Positions 47,501-57,079 of a stretch of 64,000 nt of DNA are shown in pieces. Position 1 is the stretch's first letter. Each line of letters starts with the position of its first letter. This DNA is from Pempheris klunzingeri. Lineage: Eukaryota; Chordata; Actinopteri; Acropomatiformes; Pempheridae. The stretch lies in assembly GCF_042242105.1 (NCBI RefSeq), contig NC_092031.1, positions 21,156,662 to 21,220,661 of the forward strand. The letters are read 5' to 3'. The notes under the pieces were generated by a model, which saw nothing but the letters and a program-made list of their open reading frames with translations, did not search any database and had not been told where the DNA came from. The translations under genes and the position numbers were made by a program.

Positions 47501-50050
47501 CTTAAGCAGACAAAAGTCCATAGGCTGAAACTGGTCAAAAACATCAGAGCAGTGAAAGTGATAAATAGAACCCACAAGACTTGGGCCTTTCTCAATCTGA
47601 GTTCTTGTCCGTACTCGTGTTCTTGTGTTCATGTGAAACGTCATCATTCGCAGCCCAAGTACTGTTCCAATCAAAAGTCCACATCAAGCCATGTGCAGTC
47701 CAAAAACCCAGACACCCATTTTATCAAGGATGCATCAGGTGGTGACTTGTGTGGACTTCTGATAGTCACGTATCCCAGAATGCTTTTCGTACCAACCAGC
47801 GGAAATGGCGGACAAAGGATATCTAAAGTTTAAATTTTGGAAACACTACAATTGTTATGTTATGGGATGTAATTTTAAGACTTTTATGCGAGTATATAGT
47901 TTTTAAACTTCAAATCTATGGTGCATTTGTCAACATAGACCCTACTTGAATATTTTTAACATTTCTTTTAATGTTATGATGGTTTTTAAAATGGAAACAA
48001 AAGAGGCAGAGTTGTGTTTAATATTGTATTTCGTTTAATTGTAAATTTATATTCTAATGACGATAACCGAAGTAGACACGTATTAAGAGCTGAGATGTCA
48101 TCAAGTCTGCTGCCATTCCAAATGCAGCGTGGCTCCCAAGTCAAACTTGCCGAGTCCGAACTACGAAGTCTGAACTTGGCATACTTGGTATTGAGAAAGG
48201 CCTAAGGTTTCATGCAACCACATCTCAAATTTTAGTCTGGAATGCATGATTTTAAATGGGGTGGCTGTACCCAGGATTTTTTTGAAAGTGGAATAAATTA
48301 ATGAGGTTAGCTCCTCAGTACTGAAGAGCAGTGGACAGGTTAAGTATACGGCAACAACTGGAGCATACGGTTTAGCAATATGACAGGGGAGCGATATCTC
48401 AAATAAAACAAGTTTATGATCAGAGAAAGCTGTACAGGTAGACCAACAAGATCTGGTGTGTGTCCATGCTCCTGTGTAAGACCTGTAACAGGTCACATAT
48501 AAAATGAGACTTTCAGGAAACACAAACAGGATAACAGATTAAGAGTGATATGGAAGTGATCATGTGCAATAAGGTTTAGATAATGATAAAGACAAAAATT
48601 GCATTTGCTCTATAAAATAAGACAAAATACAGACTCTATTTGAATAATCATTTCACAGGACCATGCCAATGCGGTAGCTCTTCAAGCATGTTTACTTCCT
48701 CATGTGCACTCCATTATGTTATTGACTGTGTTTGAATGCATGCTTCCATGTTCAATTATTCTGAAATATTTTCACTTCTGTTCCAGGCTGCTATTACTTT
48801 ACATTCATTTCTGTTTGTGAAATGAAATGATGAAATAACACGGTACACTTGAGTGTTCCATTAGTGAATGTAAAGTCTACGTTCATTTTTGACAGGCCCC
48901 CCAAGAATAATGTGACTTAATGGATTATACAAATGGAGCAAGTTTCATTTGGTATAGAAATGAATTGAATCCAATCCAGCATGACTTGCTTTGTAAATTA
49001 TTATATTATTATTTCTTATTAGTACTTGACCTTAAACATGCAAATACTCTCGTATATCTGACTTTAACATCCCTTGATGATAATGTGAAAAAAAAAATCC
49101 CTGTGGCAAACAGCAACACAAAGGCTTTGTTTTACTTTACTGTTATCTGTCAATATATGAGAAACAACTGTGGTCTTTAGACCTGCACAGCAGCAGAGTG
49201 GAACAATAGGACAAAGGTCACAATGCACACTGTTGCTCTGCTTTTGCTTTTGTTTCCACATTTATCTGCATGGTCAAAGCTGCAGTCGGTAGCACTGAGA
49301 AGACAATTTGAAAAGGGTACAACTTTCAGGTCCGTCCTCCTTCCCTCTCCAGCATTCTGAAGTTCTGCATCCAAAGCCTTTCCTCGCAAAGGAGGAGGCT
49401 GTCACACATGCACAGGCTAGTAACCATGGCTACTGAGGAGACCATGGCTGTGTCACGCACTATATAGTGAGTATAATTATAGTGCTTTCTAAATGTATAG
49501 TGAGAATTATTAGACCCTAGATAGTGTCCAAGAGAAGCAGCACACAAACACCTCTACACTGAACTCCGTAGATAGTGAATAGGGAGTAGTGAATGAATGA
49601 TTTCAGAGACAACTGCTATCTCATGTTCCATTTAAGTGCCATACACTGAATTTGATCACAACTATAATAAAACTCAAGAGTTTTTTACTAGTTTGGATAT
49701 AACTTTACTCTATAATGTGCTCACAATTGAAATATTTAGATGATCAACCTCTACTCAAATTTCCTGAAGGCATAAATAGAGATAAAGAGCAAAGAGTCCC
49801 ATATTGTGATAAAACAAATCACAAGACAATACTCCCATTGCTCTAGGACACAATTACTCACGCTGTTTCTTACACACAGACGTGCGCACACACATGCACG
49901 CATACACACACACACACACACTGTTCAGTGTGTTTTGCAACTAGCATGCCTTATTTTGTAATTTAAGTGCAAACCAGATATGGAAATTATCTCCTTGTGT
50001 ATGTTTTGCAAAGATGTTGTGTCACTGCCACATAAACACACACACACACA

Positions 50051-50081
<31 letters not shown>

Positions 50082-53000
50082 CTAAATGCGCTATTACTCA
50101 CAGAACCATTACATACCTCATTCATCTATTTTCCATGGCTCTGAGCATACCTTCCTGTCATGAGGCACAGCAGCCTCATGGAAGAACAATGTCCCATTAA
50201 ATTAGGAGGGTCAGGAAGTCAACACACCAAGGTGAATAGCTGAACTTCCCCACACTCTCTTTCCATGCACTTTGGACACAAACACAGACACACAGACATA
50301 CACACACGCAGCACAAAATTCCCTCATGTACTCTGGCTTCTCTTGAATCCCTCTTGTGCAAACACATTAGCTTGTGACCGACTCTCATCTCTAACAGACT
50401 GGGTTTCCTCAGGCACACATTGTATACACTGTATGCCCAGGCTGCTCAGTGATAAGGCAACAGTCCAACCACATGCCCATCGTCCTAACATGTGTTCCTT
50501 AGAGACCTCTCATTACCAGTAAGATCCACGGAAGACAAAGCTGGATTACCTACAGAGCTAAGCAGTAAGTGATCCATGTCCCCAGACCCTAAGGCCTAGG
50601 TTCACTGCTTGTTCGTTGTTTTTTGTAATTTGATTAACTGAAAATGTGTTTGGACACGTAGGTGGTGTGGGTGGTATTCTTTGGACAGAACTAGGCTTGT
50701 GCTAAGTTAGGCCATTCCTCTCTAGTCACCCTCACTAAGTAAGCAAATAAGCTAATTTTCCAAAATGTTGAAGAATTCATTTCCCCTTGGAAAGAACTGA
50801 TATATGCTCACAGCGAAATGCTGTATTCCATCATTCAACACTAATTGCCACCTTTAATAAAAGCACTTGTGAGAAACCGTGAAGCCATGTCAGAGACTTG
50901 GAACACACATCGCTTAAGCAGTTTACAACACCCGTTGCATTGTCCTTGAGATTGAAACAGGCTGTAATGAACTTGAGTGAGAGAGATGTTTTCCAGCACC
51001 CTGCCTGTCAACACAGCTGTTCAGGAAAGCCAAGATTCCGCATCCAAGGTTGAGTTTACCCAAGATACTGCAGGACAATACCTTCATAAAAGCACCATCA
51101 CACTGCAACAGAACACAATAGATAGGAGCCCCACCTACCCACCCACCATTAGCTCTCATACCTCCACTTTCCAGCCAGCACTTTGATGCTATCATCCAGA
51201 TGGCTTTCCAGACCTCTGAGGCACCATCCCACATATGCTATTACTTGTTCTCATATGACAGCAAAGAAATAACCCCCCCCTACCAAAGGTCTTTTGTTCT
51301 GGCTCTGCTGTGTTCCTGTTTTGATCTTAACGCCAGTGTGGAGAGGAAAAGACACATACAATATGCGCAACAACTTTTGGCCCACATGCAGACATTCAGG
51401 AGCCCAGCTAGATGAGGATTTGCTGTGATGGAAAGAGGAAGACCCCCCCTCCCCTCACCCCACCTTCCAACCCTTCATTAACAAGCTGGAGCATTGTATT
51501 TACAAGGAGAAGGAGGCATATGAGAGAAAGGGAAAGAAAGGCTCTTTCATCTGGAAGAGTGCAGGAATGCTTCATCAGGGTGGGCCAGGGTCAGGTGGAG
51601 TCACACTTACTAGAGTTTTCTGTGTGGTGCTCTATACAGACAATGCAAAAAAAAATGTTTGCTGAAATGTGAGCAAGACATTATGTTAGAAAAATAAACA
51701 TCCAAAACCAAACTAGCAGGCTCTGAAGGACCCATGGTTCATTACACCCTAATCATTTTCAGAGCTTTGCATACAGTGGGGCTTCTTTTTCCAGAGGAGG
51801 GTGCTAGAGGCAAGGTCATGGGGCCATTAAAATTATCCTGTGAGCAAATTACTATCTTGGATCTTGATGGGAACAGGAACATTTTACAAAATTTCTACTC
51901 TGCCAATTAAATATTGAGTACAAGAATAGACTGTATACATATATAAGTTAGTGGACATAGCCATTGTTACGCCATCCATTGGTTTGCGGACTGCCACTTT
52001 GAGGCCTTGAGTTTGGCTTTCTGGGCATCACCATCTTGGTTTTATGGTGTACAGAACCACCCCCTACTAGTTGTTTGAAAGAATACAGGTTTAGGGCATG
52101 TCCACATGACATATCTGTCCATCCACCGTTATTTTAAGTCAACACTGAAGTTAAGTTTTTCATAGGTGTATCTAGGCAGCAAGCTACTAATCAGAATCAG
52201 AATCACTTTAATAATCCCCAGGGGGAAATTGCTTTTTGTTACGCACAGCTCCAAAAGAATAAGAATAAATTTCAAACCCAAAAGTAATAATAATAATATG
52301 TTATTCAACTTAACATATATCATAGTACTAGAGAGTGGTAAGAGGTGAGAGTTTTTCTCCTTGAATACAAGATGAGGGAGACTCAGAGCACGTGTCAGCC
52401 TGTAGAGAAAAAAAACACAATTAGACCACAAAACTTCAACTCAACCTGATCCTAATGTGAACATTCTGGAGCTCTCTCCTCCCCTCAGCATCCAGTCTGT
52501 TTGTGTTTGTATGTGTGTATGTGTACTACGAATATCTACCCACCACCACCATTTCCAGGCTTACATTTCTCTGACATGTTTTTCTCTGTCACGTCTCCCT
52601 CTGGTATGATATACACGAGTTAAACCTGGAGTCTTTTTACAGATTCCGCTTGGTCTTGGCCTCTGCCAAATGCCATTAGCCAATATCTCTGTTTAGGCGG
52701 GTCTCTAATGCTTCTATTGTGTTGCAAACCCAGTGGCTCACCTCAGTTAGCCTGTGTGTACCTGTGCACATAGAAAGAAAAATTTCATTAGTGAAAACAT
52801 TCCTTTCCTTTTAATAATACCTCTATCCCAATGCTCATACCTTTTCCTAACCTTCAGCTAACCAAACCCTAATTCTTACCCAAAGCTTATTTTAACCGAA
52901 GCAATAATCAGTCTTTTCATATGGATGAAATGACTACATTTGACATGAATAATGAGAACCACTCAACGTCTCTGGAAAACCCTCTGTACACCACCCACCA

Positions 53001-55987
53001 GCACTAAACAGCAGACAAGACACAATGAGAGTTATTTAGCATTTTTTATATCTAAGTATTTTGACCCTAACAATATAACAGTGCTAGCAAACACAAGTAA
53101 TACAAGTGCAAGTATCTGTATTGTAGTCTAGAATAGGCATCTTTCTAGGAGGTCTCTTGATACATTAACAACAAATCAACCAAACTTTTAAAGTCATCAA
53201 ATATGTGAATCTTACATGTTATTCAACTTAACATACAGTGGGGCAAAAAAGTATTTAGTCAGCCACCAATTGTGCAAGTTCTCCCACTTAAAAAGATGAG
53301 AGAGGCCTGTAATTTTCATCATAGGTATACTATGAGAGACAAAATGAGAAAAAAAAAAATCCAGAAAATCACATTGTCTGATTTTTAAAGAATTTATTTG
53401 CAAATTATGGTGGAAAATAAGTATTTGGCCAATAACAAAAGCTCATCTCAATACTTTGTTATATACCCTTTGTTGGCAATGACAGAGGTCAAACGTTTTC
53501 TGTAAGTCTTCACAAGGTTTTCACACACTGTTGCTGGTATTTTGGCCCATTCCTCCATGCAGATCTCCTCTAGAGTAGTGATGTTTTGGGGCTGTCGCTG
53601 GGCAACACGGACTTTCAACTCCCTCCAAAGATTTTCTATGGGGTTGAGATCTGGAGACTGGCTAGGCCACTCCAGGACCTTGAAATGCTTCTTACGAAGC
53701 CACTCCTTCATTGCCCGGGCGGTGTGTTTGGGATCATTGTCATGCTGAAAGACCCAGCCACGTTTCATCTTCAATGCCCTTGCTGATGGAAGGAGGTTTT
53801 CACTCAAAATCTCACGATACATGGCCCCATTCATTCTTTCCTTTACACGGATCAGTCGTCCTGGTCCCTTTACAGAAAAACAGCCCCAAAGCATGATGTT
53901 TCCACCCCCATGCTTCACAGTAGGTATGGTGTTCTTTGGATGCAACTCAGCATTCTTTCTCCTCCAAACACGACAAGTTGAGTTTTTACCAAAAAAGTTC
54001 TATTTTGGTTTCATCTGACCATATGACATTCTCCCAATCCTCTTCTGGATCATCCAAATGCTCTCTAGCAAACTTCAGACAGGCCTGGACATGTACTGAC
54101 TTAAGCAGGGGGACACGTCTGGCACTGCAGGATTTGAGTCCCTGATGGCGTAGTGTGTTACTGATGGTAGCCTTTGTTACTTTGGTCCCAGCTCTCTGCA
54201 GGTCATTCACTAGGTCCCCCCGTGTGGTTCTGGGATTTTTGCTCACCGTTCTTGTGATCATTTTGACCCCACAGGGGGGAGATCTTGCGTGCAGCCCCAG
54301 ATGGAGGGAGATTGTCAGTGGTCTTGTATATCTTCCATTTTCTAATAATTGCTCCCACAGTTGATTTCTTCACACCAAGCTGCTTACCTATTGCAGATTC
54401 AGTCTTCCCAGTCTGGTGCAGGTCTACACTTTTGTTTCTGGTGTCCTTTGACAGCTCTTTGGTCTTGGCCATAGTGGAGTTTGTAGTGTGACTGTTTGAG
54501 GTTGTGGACAGGTGTCTTTTATACTGATAACGAGTTCAAACAGGTGTCATTAATACAGGTAGAGGAGCCTCTTAAAGAAGAAGTTCCAGGTCTGTGAGAG
54601 CCAGAAATCTTGCTTGTTTGTAGGTGACCAAATACTTATTTTACCAAGGAATTTACCAATTAATTCATTAAAAATCCTACAATGTGATTTCCTGGATTCT
54701 GTTCCCCCATTCTGTCTCTCATAGTTGAAGTGTACCTATGATGAAAATTACAGGCCTCTCTCATCTTTTTAAGTGGGAGAACTTGCACAATTGGTGGCTG
54801 ACTAAATACTTTTTTGCCCAACTGTATATCATAGTACGAGTTAGCTGTTGGAGTTGCTATAGCTTCGTTCACGAGAAAGATTTCTCTGTGGCTTCACAGT
54901 TATTTCAGCATTTGACACTATTTTTTGTTGAAATTTTCTCTGCTTACATTTTTATTGGCCATCCTGGACCATAATTTCATGTGTAAAACTTAAACTTAAA
55001 CAGGTTCTTGTCTTTCTAACAGAACTTAACTTTTACCTGAAACCTCATCCTATCTCACTTTGACATTGCACATTGGCATTGACATGTTCTATGTTCTCTT
55101 CTCCACAGGATGAAGTGAAGGTTCCCTCAAAACTCAGCGTCTCTAAGTCCATGAAGGTTTCTGAGTCTGTGTCAGGAAGCAAAAGAGGCAGCCTGCTAGA
55201 GCTCAAAGAAGCTGCAGAAGAGCTTGGAGAGGATGGAGAAGAAGGAGAGAAGGCAGACAAACCCCATGTAGACCTTTCGTCAGATGAGGAGGTGGTGGAG
55301 ATTGAAGACACCATTGAGGAAACTCGTGCTGAGCGCATCAAGCGCAGCAGCCTGCAGCGTGTACAAACCTTGAAGACGGTCTTCTCAAAAGAGAAGATGG
55401 ATAAGACCAAAGCAAAGACCAAAGAGAACCTGGAGAGGACCAGACAAAAAACCAAGGATAACCTGGAGAAGACAAAGCAGAAGACAAGAGAGAACCTGGA
55501 AAAGACCAAGCAGCAAACAAAAGAGAATTTAGAGAAGACCAAGCAGAAGACCAGGGAGACTCTGGAGAAGACACGCCACAACATTGAGAAGAAGATGGGA
55601 AAGCTTGGAACACGCATGACTGTCAACCCTGAGCGCAAGCAGAAGTTACAGACATCCCGCGACAAGATGAAGAAATCCTTCACACCAGACCATGTAGTTT
55701 ATGCCCGGTCCAAGACTGCCGTGTATAAGGTTCCCCCCTTCACCTTCCACGTTAAGAAAATTCGTGAGGGCACTGTTGAGGTGGTTCAAGGCACAGAGAT
55801 GGTGGAGGTGACCCAAGATGATGAGCCTTTCAGTGGGATGGATGGGGAGGTTGAAGAGGGTGCAGTGGAAGTTGAGATGGAGATGATGAATGGAGGAGGG
55901 GATGAGGAAGAGGCAGAGGATGATGAAGAGGAGGACAGCCGAGATGCCCTGCAGGAGAACGAAGACAGAGATAGAGACAGCGACTAG
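32021..55987 (+). CDS. cavin1: Caveolae-associated protein 1 (cavin-1/PTRF), two coding exons
   Basis: Cavin-1 trimerises and coats the cytosolic face of caveolae; it was also described as Pol I and transcript release factor (PTRF). Exons 32021-32551 and 55109-55987 join in phase 0 to 469 residues, longer than the roughly 390 of human. Order: acidic N-terminus (1-66); HR1 coiled coil (about 69-170; [41 protein letters not shown] end [11 protein letters not shown]); acidic disordered linker (about 205-255); HR2 basic region with five 11-residue repeats (280-334); the conserved block [20 protein letters not shown] and [12 protein letters not shown] (367-398); and a very acidic tail (from about 410) richer in Glu/Asp than human. 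The gene is divergent from atp6v0a1, as in mammals. Paralog letter not assigned. Confidence 0.97.
37001..37104 (+). mobile_element. SINE 3' fragment, same family as 17166-17450
   Basis: Contains GTCCAGGGTGTACCCTGCTT, CTCGCCCAAATGTTAGCTGG and a GGATAAGCGGTACAGA-GATGGATGAATGG tail typical of this teleost repeat. Only the 3' part is present. Confidence 0.65.
42522..42570. repeat. Perfect 22-bp inverted repeat with 5-base spacer
   Basis: The left arm (42522-42543) and right arm (42549-42570) are exact reverse complements around GAGGA, giving a hairpin with a 22-bp stem. No transposon body is visible around it. Confidence 0.9.
43855..44296. mobile_element. MITE-like element with terminal inverted repeats
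   Basis: Ends are AATGGCACTTTTCCA (left) and, in reverse complement, AATGGCGCTTTTCCA (right). Subterminal sequence is rich in GAGTCGAGT-type repeats at both ends. The 442-bp body has no coding capacity. Superfamily not assigned because no clear target duplication can be read. Confidence 0.65.
44691..45300. repeat. 36-bp inverted repeat arms enclosing 538 bp
   Basis: The arm at 44691-44726 and the reverse complement of 45265-45300 match at 34 of 36 positions (core GATGCCAACTAACGGCGTAG). The interior is AT-rich without a transposase. It could be a non-autonomous DNA transposon or a fold-back; family unknown. Confidence 0.7.
46402..46625 (+). mobile_element. tRNA-derived SINE-like repeat
   Basis: Contains a tRNA-like head with GGTTAGCACTCTTGCTTCTC and a B box GGTTCGAATC (46450-46459), then CTGCATGTTCTCCCCGTG, GCGTGGGTTCTCTC, TTCCTCCCACAGTCCAAAGA and TGACTGGAGACC. 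It stops abruptly at about 46625, lacking the usual 3' part. Confidence 0.7.
46618..46690 (+). mobile_element. LINE ORF C-terminal fragment (tentative)
   Basis: The plus frame reads [18 protein letters not shown], resembling the R-x-S-F-x-P-x-A-x-R-L-x-N motif near the C-terminus of LINE reverse transcriptases. It abuts the SINE and runs opposite to the neighbouring Rex1-like relic. Confidence 0.35.
46745..47420 (-). mobile_element. Rex1-type LINE reverse transcriptase relic
   Basis: On the minus strand, allowing frame changes, the RT motifs occur in order: [93 protein letters not shown] and the start of the [10 protein letters not shown] motif. The catalytic box reads SVDT instead of a double Asp, and stops interrupt the frame, so it is inactive. 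Assignment to the Rex1/CR1-like group is from motif memory. Confidence 0.8.
47421..48160. other. Intronic stretch between LINE relics
   Basis: No coding or repeat signal recognised. Confidence 0.35.
48290..48523 (-). mobile_element. LINE endonuclease C-terminal relic
   Basis: A 120-codon minus-strand frame (48523-48161) reads [15 protein letters not shown] then [16 protein letters not shown]. This matches the end of apurinic-like LINE endonucleases, where T-H-x-x-G-H-T-L-D is followed some 30 residues on by a conserved SDH. The THxxGHTLD part is degraded. Probably a different copy from the reverse transcriptase relic at 47 kb. Confidence 0.55.
49905..49921. repeat. CA microsatellite
   Basis: Short CA run in cavin1 intron 1. 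Confidence 0.8.
50034..50081. repeat. CA microsatellite with a CG interruption
   Basis: CA run of about 48 bases with one CGCG interruption, in cavin1 intron 1. Confidence 0.9.
52190..52255 (-). mobile_element. LINE 3' tail
   Basis: On the minus strand it reads CAATTTCCCCCTGGGGATTA then a TTAAAGTGATTCTGATTCTG tail, the typical terminus of Rex1/L2-group LINEs in fish with a short 3' tandem repeat. Confidence 0.6.
53236..54824 (-). mobile_element. Near-complete Tc1-like transposon
   Basis: A 1589-bp element with long terminal inverted repeats (outer part CAGTGGGGCAAAAAAGTATT, one mismatch in the other end) and TA on both sides (53234-53235 and 54825-54826). One transposase gene lies on the minus strand. 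It is one of the abundant teleost Tc1 families. The sharp ends and good TIR match suggest a fairly recent insertion. Confidence 0.92.
53448..54472 (-). pseudogene. Tc1-like transposase, two frameshifts
   Basis: Cut-and-paste transposase in three overlapping frames. Piece 1 (54472 to about 54270): start [14 protein letters not shown] and helix-turn-helix [16 protein letters not shown]. Piece 2 (54261-53986): [15 protein letters not shown] and the first catalytic Asp in WSDETKI. Piece 3 (53945-53448): GNIMLWGCF, the second Asp in HDNDPKHTA and the Glu in [11 protein letters not shown], ending KGYITKY. Breaks lie near 54270-54280 and in an A6/T6 run near 53991-53996. The catalytic residues are present, but no full protein can be made from this copy. 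Confidence 0.92.
55109..55987 (+). CDS. cavin1: cavin1 coding exon 2 (residues 178-469 and stop)
   Basis: Starts after a TTCTCCACAG acceptor with [16 protein letters not shown], matching the mammalian DEVKLPAKLSISKSLK start. It encodes [30 protein letters not shown], the undecad array, [18 protein letters not shown] and an acidic tail, ending at a TAG stop (55985-55987). The open frame starts upstream at 55073, but the first 36 bases are intron. Confidence 0.96.
   Translation, partial: DEVKVPSKLSVSKSMKVSESVSGSKRGSLLELKEAAEELGEDGEEGEKADKPHVDLSSDEEVVEIEDTIEETRAERIKRSSLQRVQTLKTVFSKEKMDKTKAKTKENLERTRQKTKDNLEKTKQKTRENLEKTKQQTKENLEKTKQKTRETLEKTRHNIEKKMGKLGTRMTVNPERKQKLQTSRDKMKKSFTPDHVVYARSKTAVYKVPPFTFHVKKIREGTVEVVQGTEMVEVTQDDEPFSGMDGEVEEGAVEVEMEMMNGGGDEEEAEDDEEEDSRDALQENEDRDRDSD
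55415..55579 (+). repeat. cavin1: Five 11-codon (undecad) repeats in cavin1 HR2
   Basis: Residues 280-334 read as five consecutive 11-mers of the form [13 protein letters not shown]. The DNA repeats too, with a 33-bp period. Human cavin-1 has about two such units here (from memory). Undecad repeats in cavins form extended coiled coil and bind acidic lipids; effects of the extra copies are inference. Confidence 0.85.
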
Positions 55988-55992
55988 ATCAA

Positions 55993-56090
55993 GAATAAAG
56001 AATTTGCCAAGATCCTAAGAAAATCATTTGCACCAACCTTGAAGGTCTTTTGTAAAAACTGAATAAATGGGATGATTGCTAAAGAATGAT
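55993..56090 (+). terminator. cavin1: cavin1 poly(A) signals and short 3' UTR
   Basis: AATAAA occurs at 55994-55999 and 56062-56067. The second, 75 bases past the stop, is the likelier signal. Use of a more distal site is possible. Confidence 0.5.
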
Positions 56091-56823
56091 TACAGTTAAT
56101 TTCAACTTCAGTCTTATTCTTTATCATTTTGGCTATTATTCCTATCAATTATGATAAATTTGTACTCACTAAAGTATTTGCTGAAATCTGGGAATCTGTT
56201 ATAAGTTTGACAGGTCAGTCAGACAGGTTGTTAACAACCCAACAATTGATCCAGGTTATTAAGGTTAAACTGAATGAATACATCAAAAATGTCTTTAATA
56301 ACTCTTCATTACACAGGAAACCTGTATGAAGTATTCTTACCAGGAGGTTGGTTATGTTTGTTGGTAATATTCTTTGTCTCTTCCATATATGAAAGGCTAA
56401 CCTGATTGTCTGACTTCTTGTGTCTCCTGACTCCAAGGTCGCCCATGTCTATATTACCAACCAGGCAAAGCTGTGTGTATAAATGTAATTCAAGACTCCC
56501 GTAATATAAAACTGCACTAACATGTTTTGTGAAAGCTGTCGCTTGTAGTGAAGAACCTAGAGAGAACTATCACCTGTCTCTGCAGCTTTCCTTAGATCTA
56601 TGCAGAGTTTTTGCATCTTTCAGCTCATTGGCCCACAACTTGCTCTCATCAAACGCATGTCCAGCAGGCAGCTGTTTTCAGTGAAAATGCACTAACAGAC
56701 ACACTGTGCACTACCTGCTTAGCAGCAAACAGCAGACAAACACAGTTGGAGCTACCACCAGACACCTCCCTCAGGCAGAGGTGGAGATCAAATTAGCACA
56801 AAAAGAGATCTTCATCATCCATT
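56091..56823. other. Intergenic stretch downstream of cavin1
   Basis: AT-rich with short chance open frames. Nothing recognised. Confidence 0.45.
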
Positions 56824-57079
56824 TAGCGGCTGTGGCTCAGTGGTAGAGTGGGCCGCTATGAGTCAGCGTGTCGAAGTGTGATTGGGCAAGACACTGAACC
56901 CCAACTTGTTCCTGAAGCAGCTTCAGAGTGTGAATGTGCGTGAAAGAACAGTCCAACTTAGATTCCTCCTGTATGAATGTTGGGTGAATGAAGATGTGAA
57001 GTAAAAGCGCTTTGAGTGGTCGACATGACTAGAAAGGTGCTATACAAATACAGACCATTTACCATTTACCATTTACCAG
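56824..57079 (+). mobile_element. tRNA-derived SINE-like repeat, B box deleted
   Basis: Starts with a tRNA-like A box (GTGGCTCAGTGGTAGAG, 56832-56848), then TGGGCAAGACACTGAACCCC, GCGCTTTGAGTGGTCG, a CTATACAAATACAG motif and a CATTTAC repeat tail. The usual B box (GGTTCGAATCC) that should follow about 40 bases after the A box is missing; the sequence jumps from GGGCCGCTATGAG to CAGCGTGTCGAAGTG. Confidence 0.7.

Larger units (their letters stand above)
32552..55108. other. cavin1: cavin1 intron 1 (22.6 kb)
   Basis: GT-AG intron (GTGGGA donor, TTCTCCACAG acceptor). It is occupied by mobile-element relics listed separately. Stretches 32552-36990, 37110-42500, 45310-46395, 48530-52190 and 52260-53215 show only microsatellites (CA runs at 49905-49921 and 50034-50081; CCT run near 37734-37755) and short chance open frames. 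Confidence 0.7.

Noticed and set aside
55045..55683. 212-codon minus-strand open frame with SLVF repeats
   Set aside because: It is the antisense shadow of cavin1 exon 2; the repeats mirror the undecad array.
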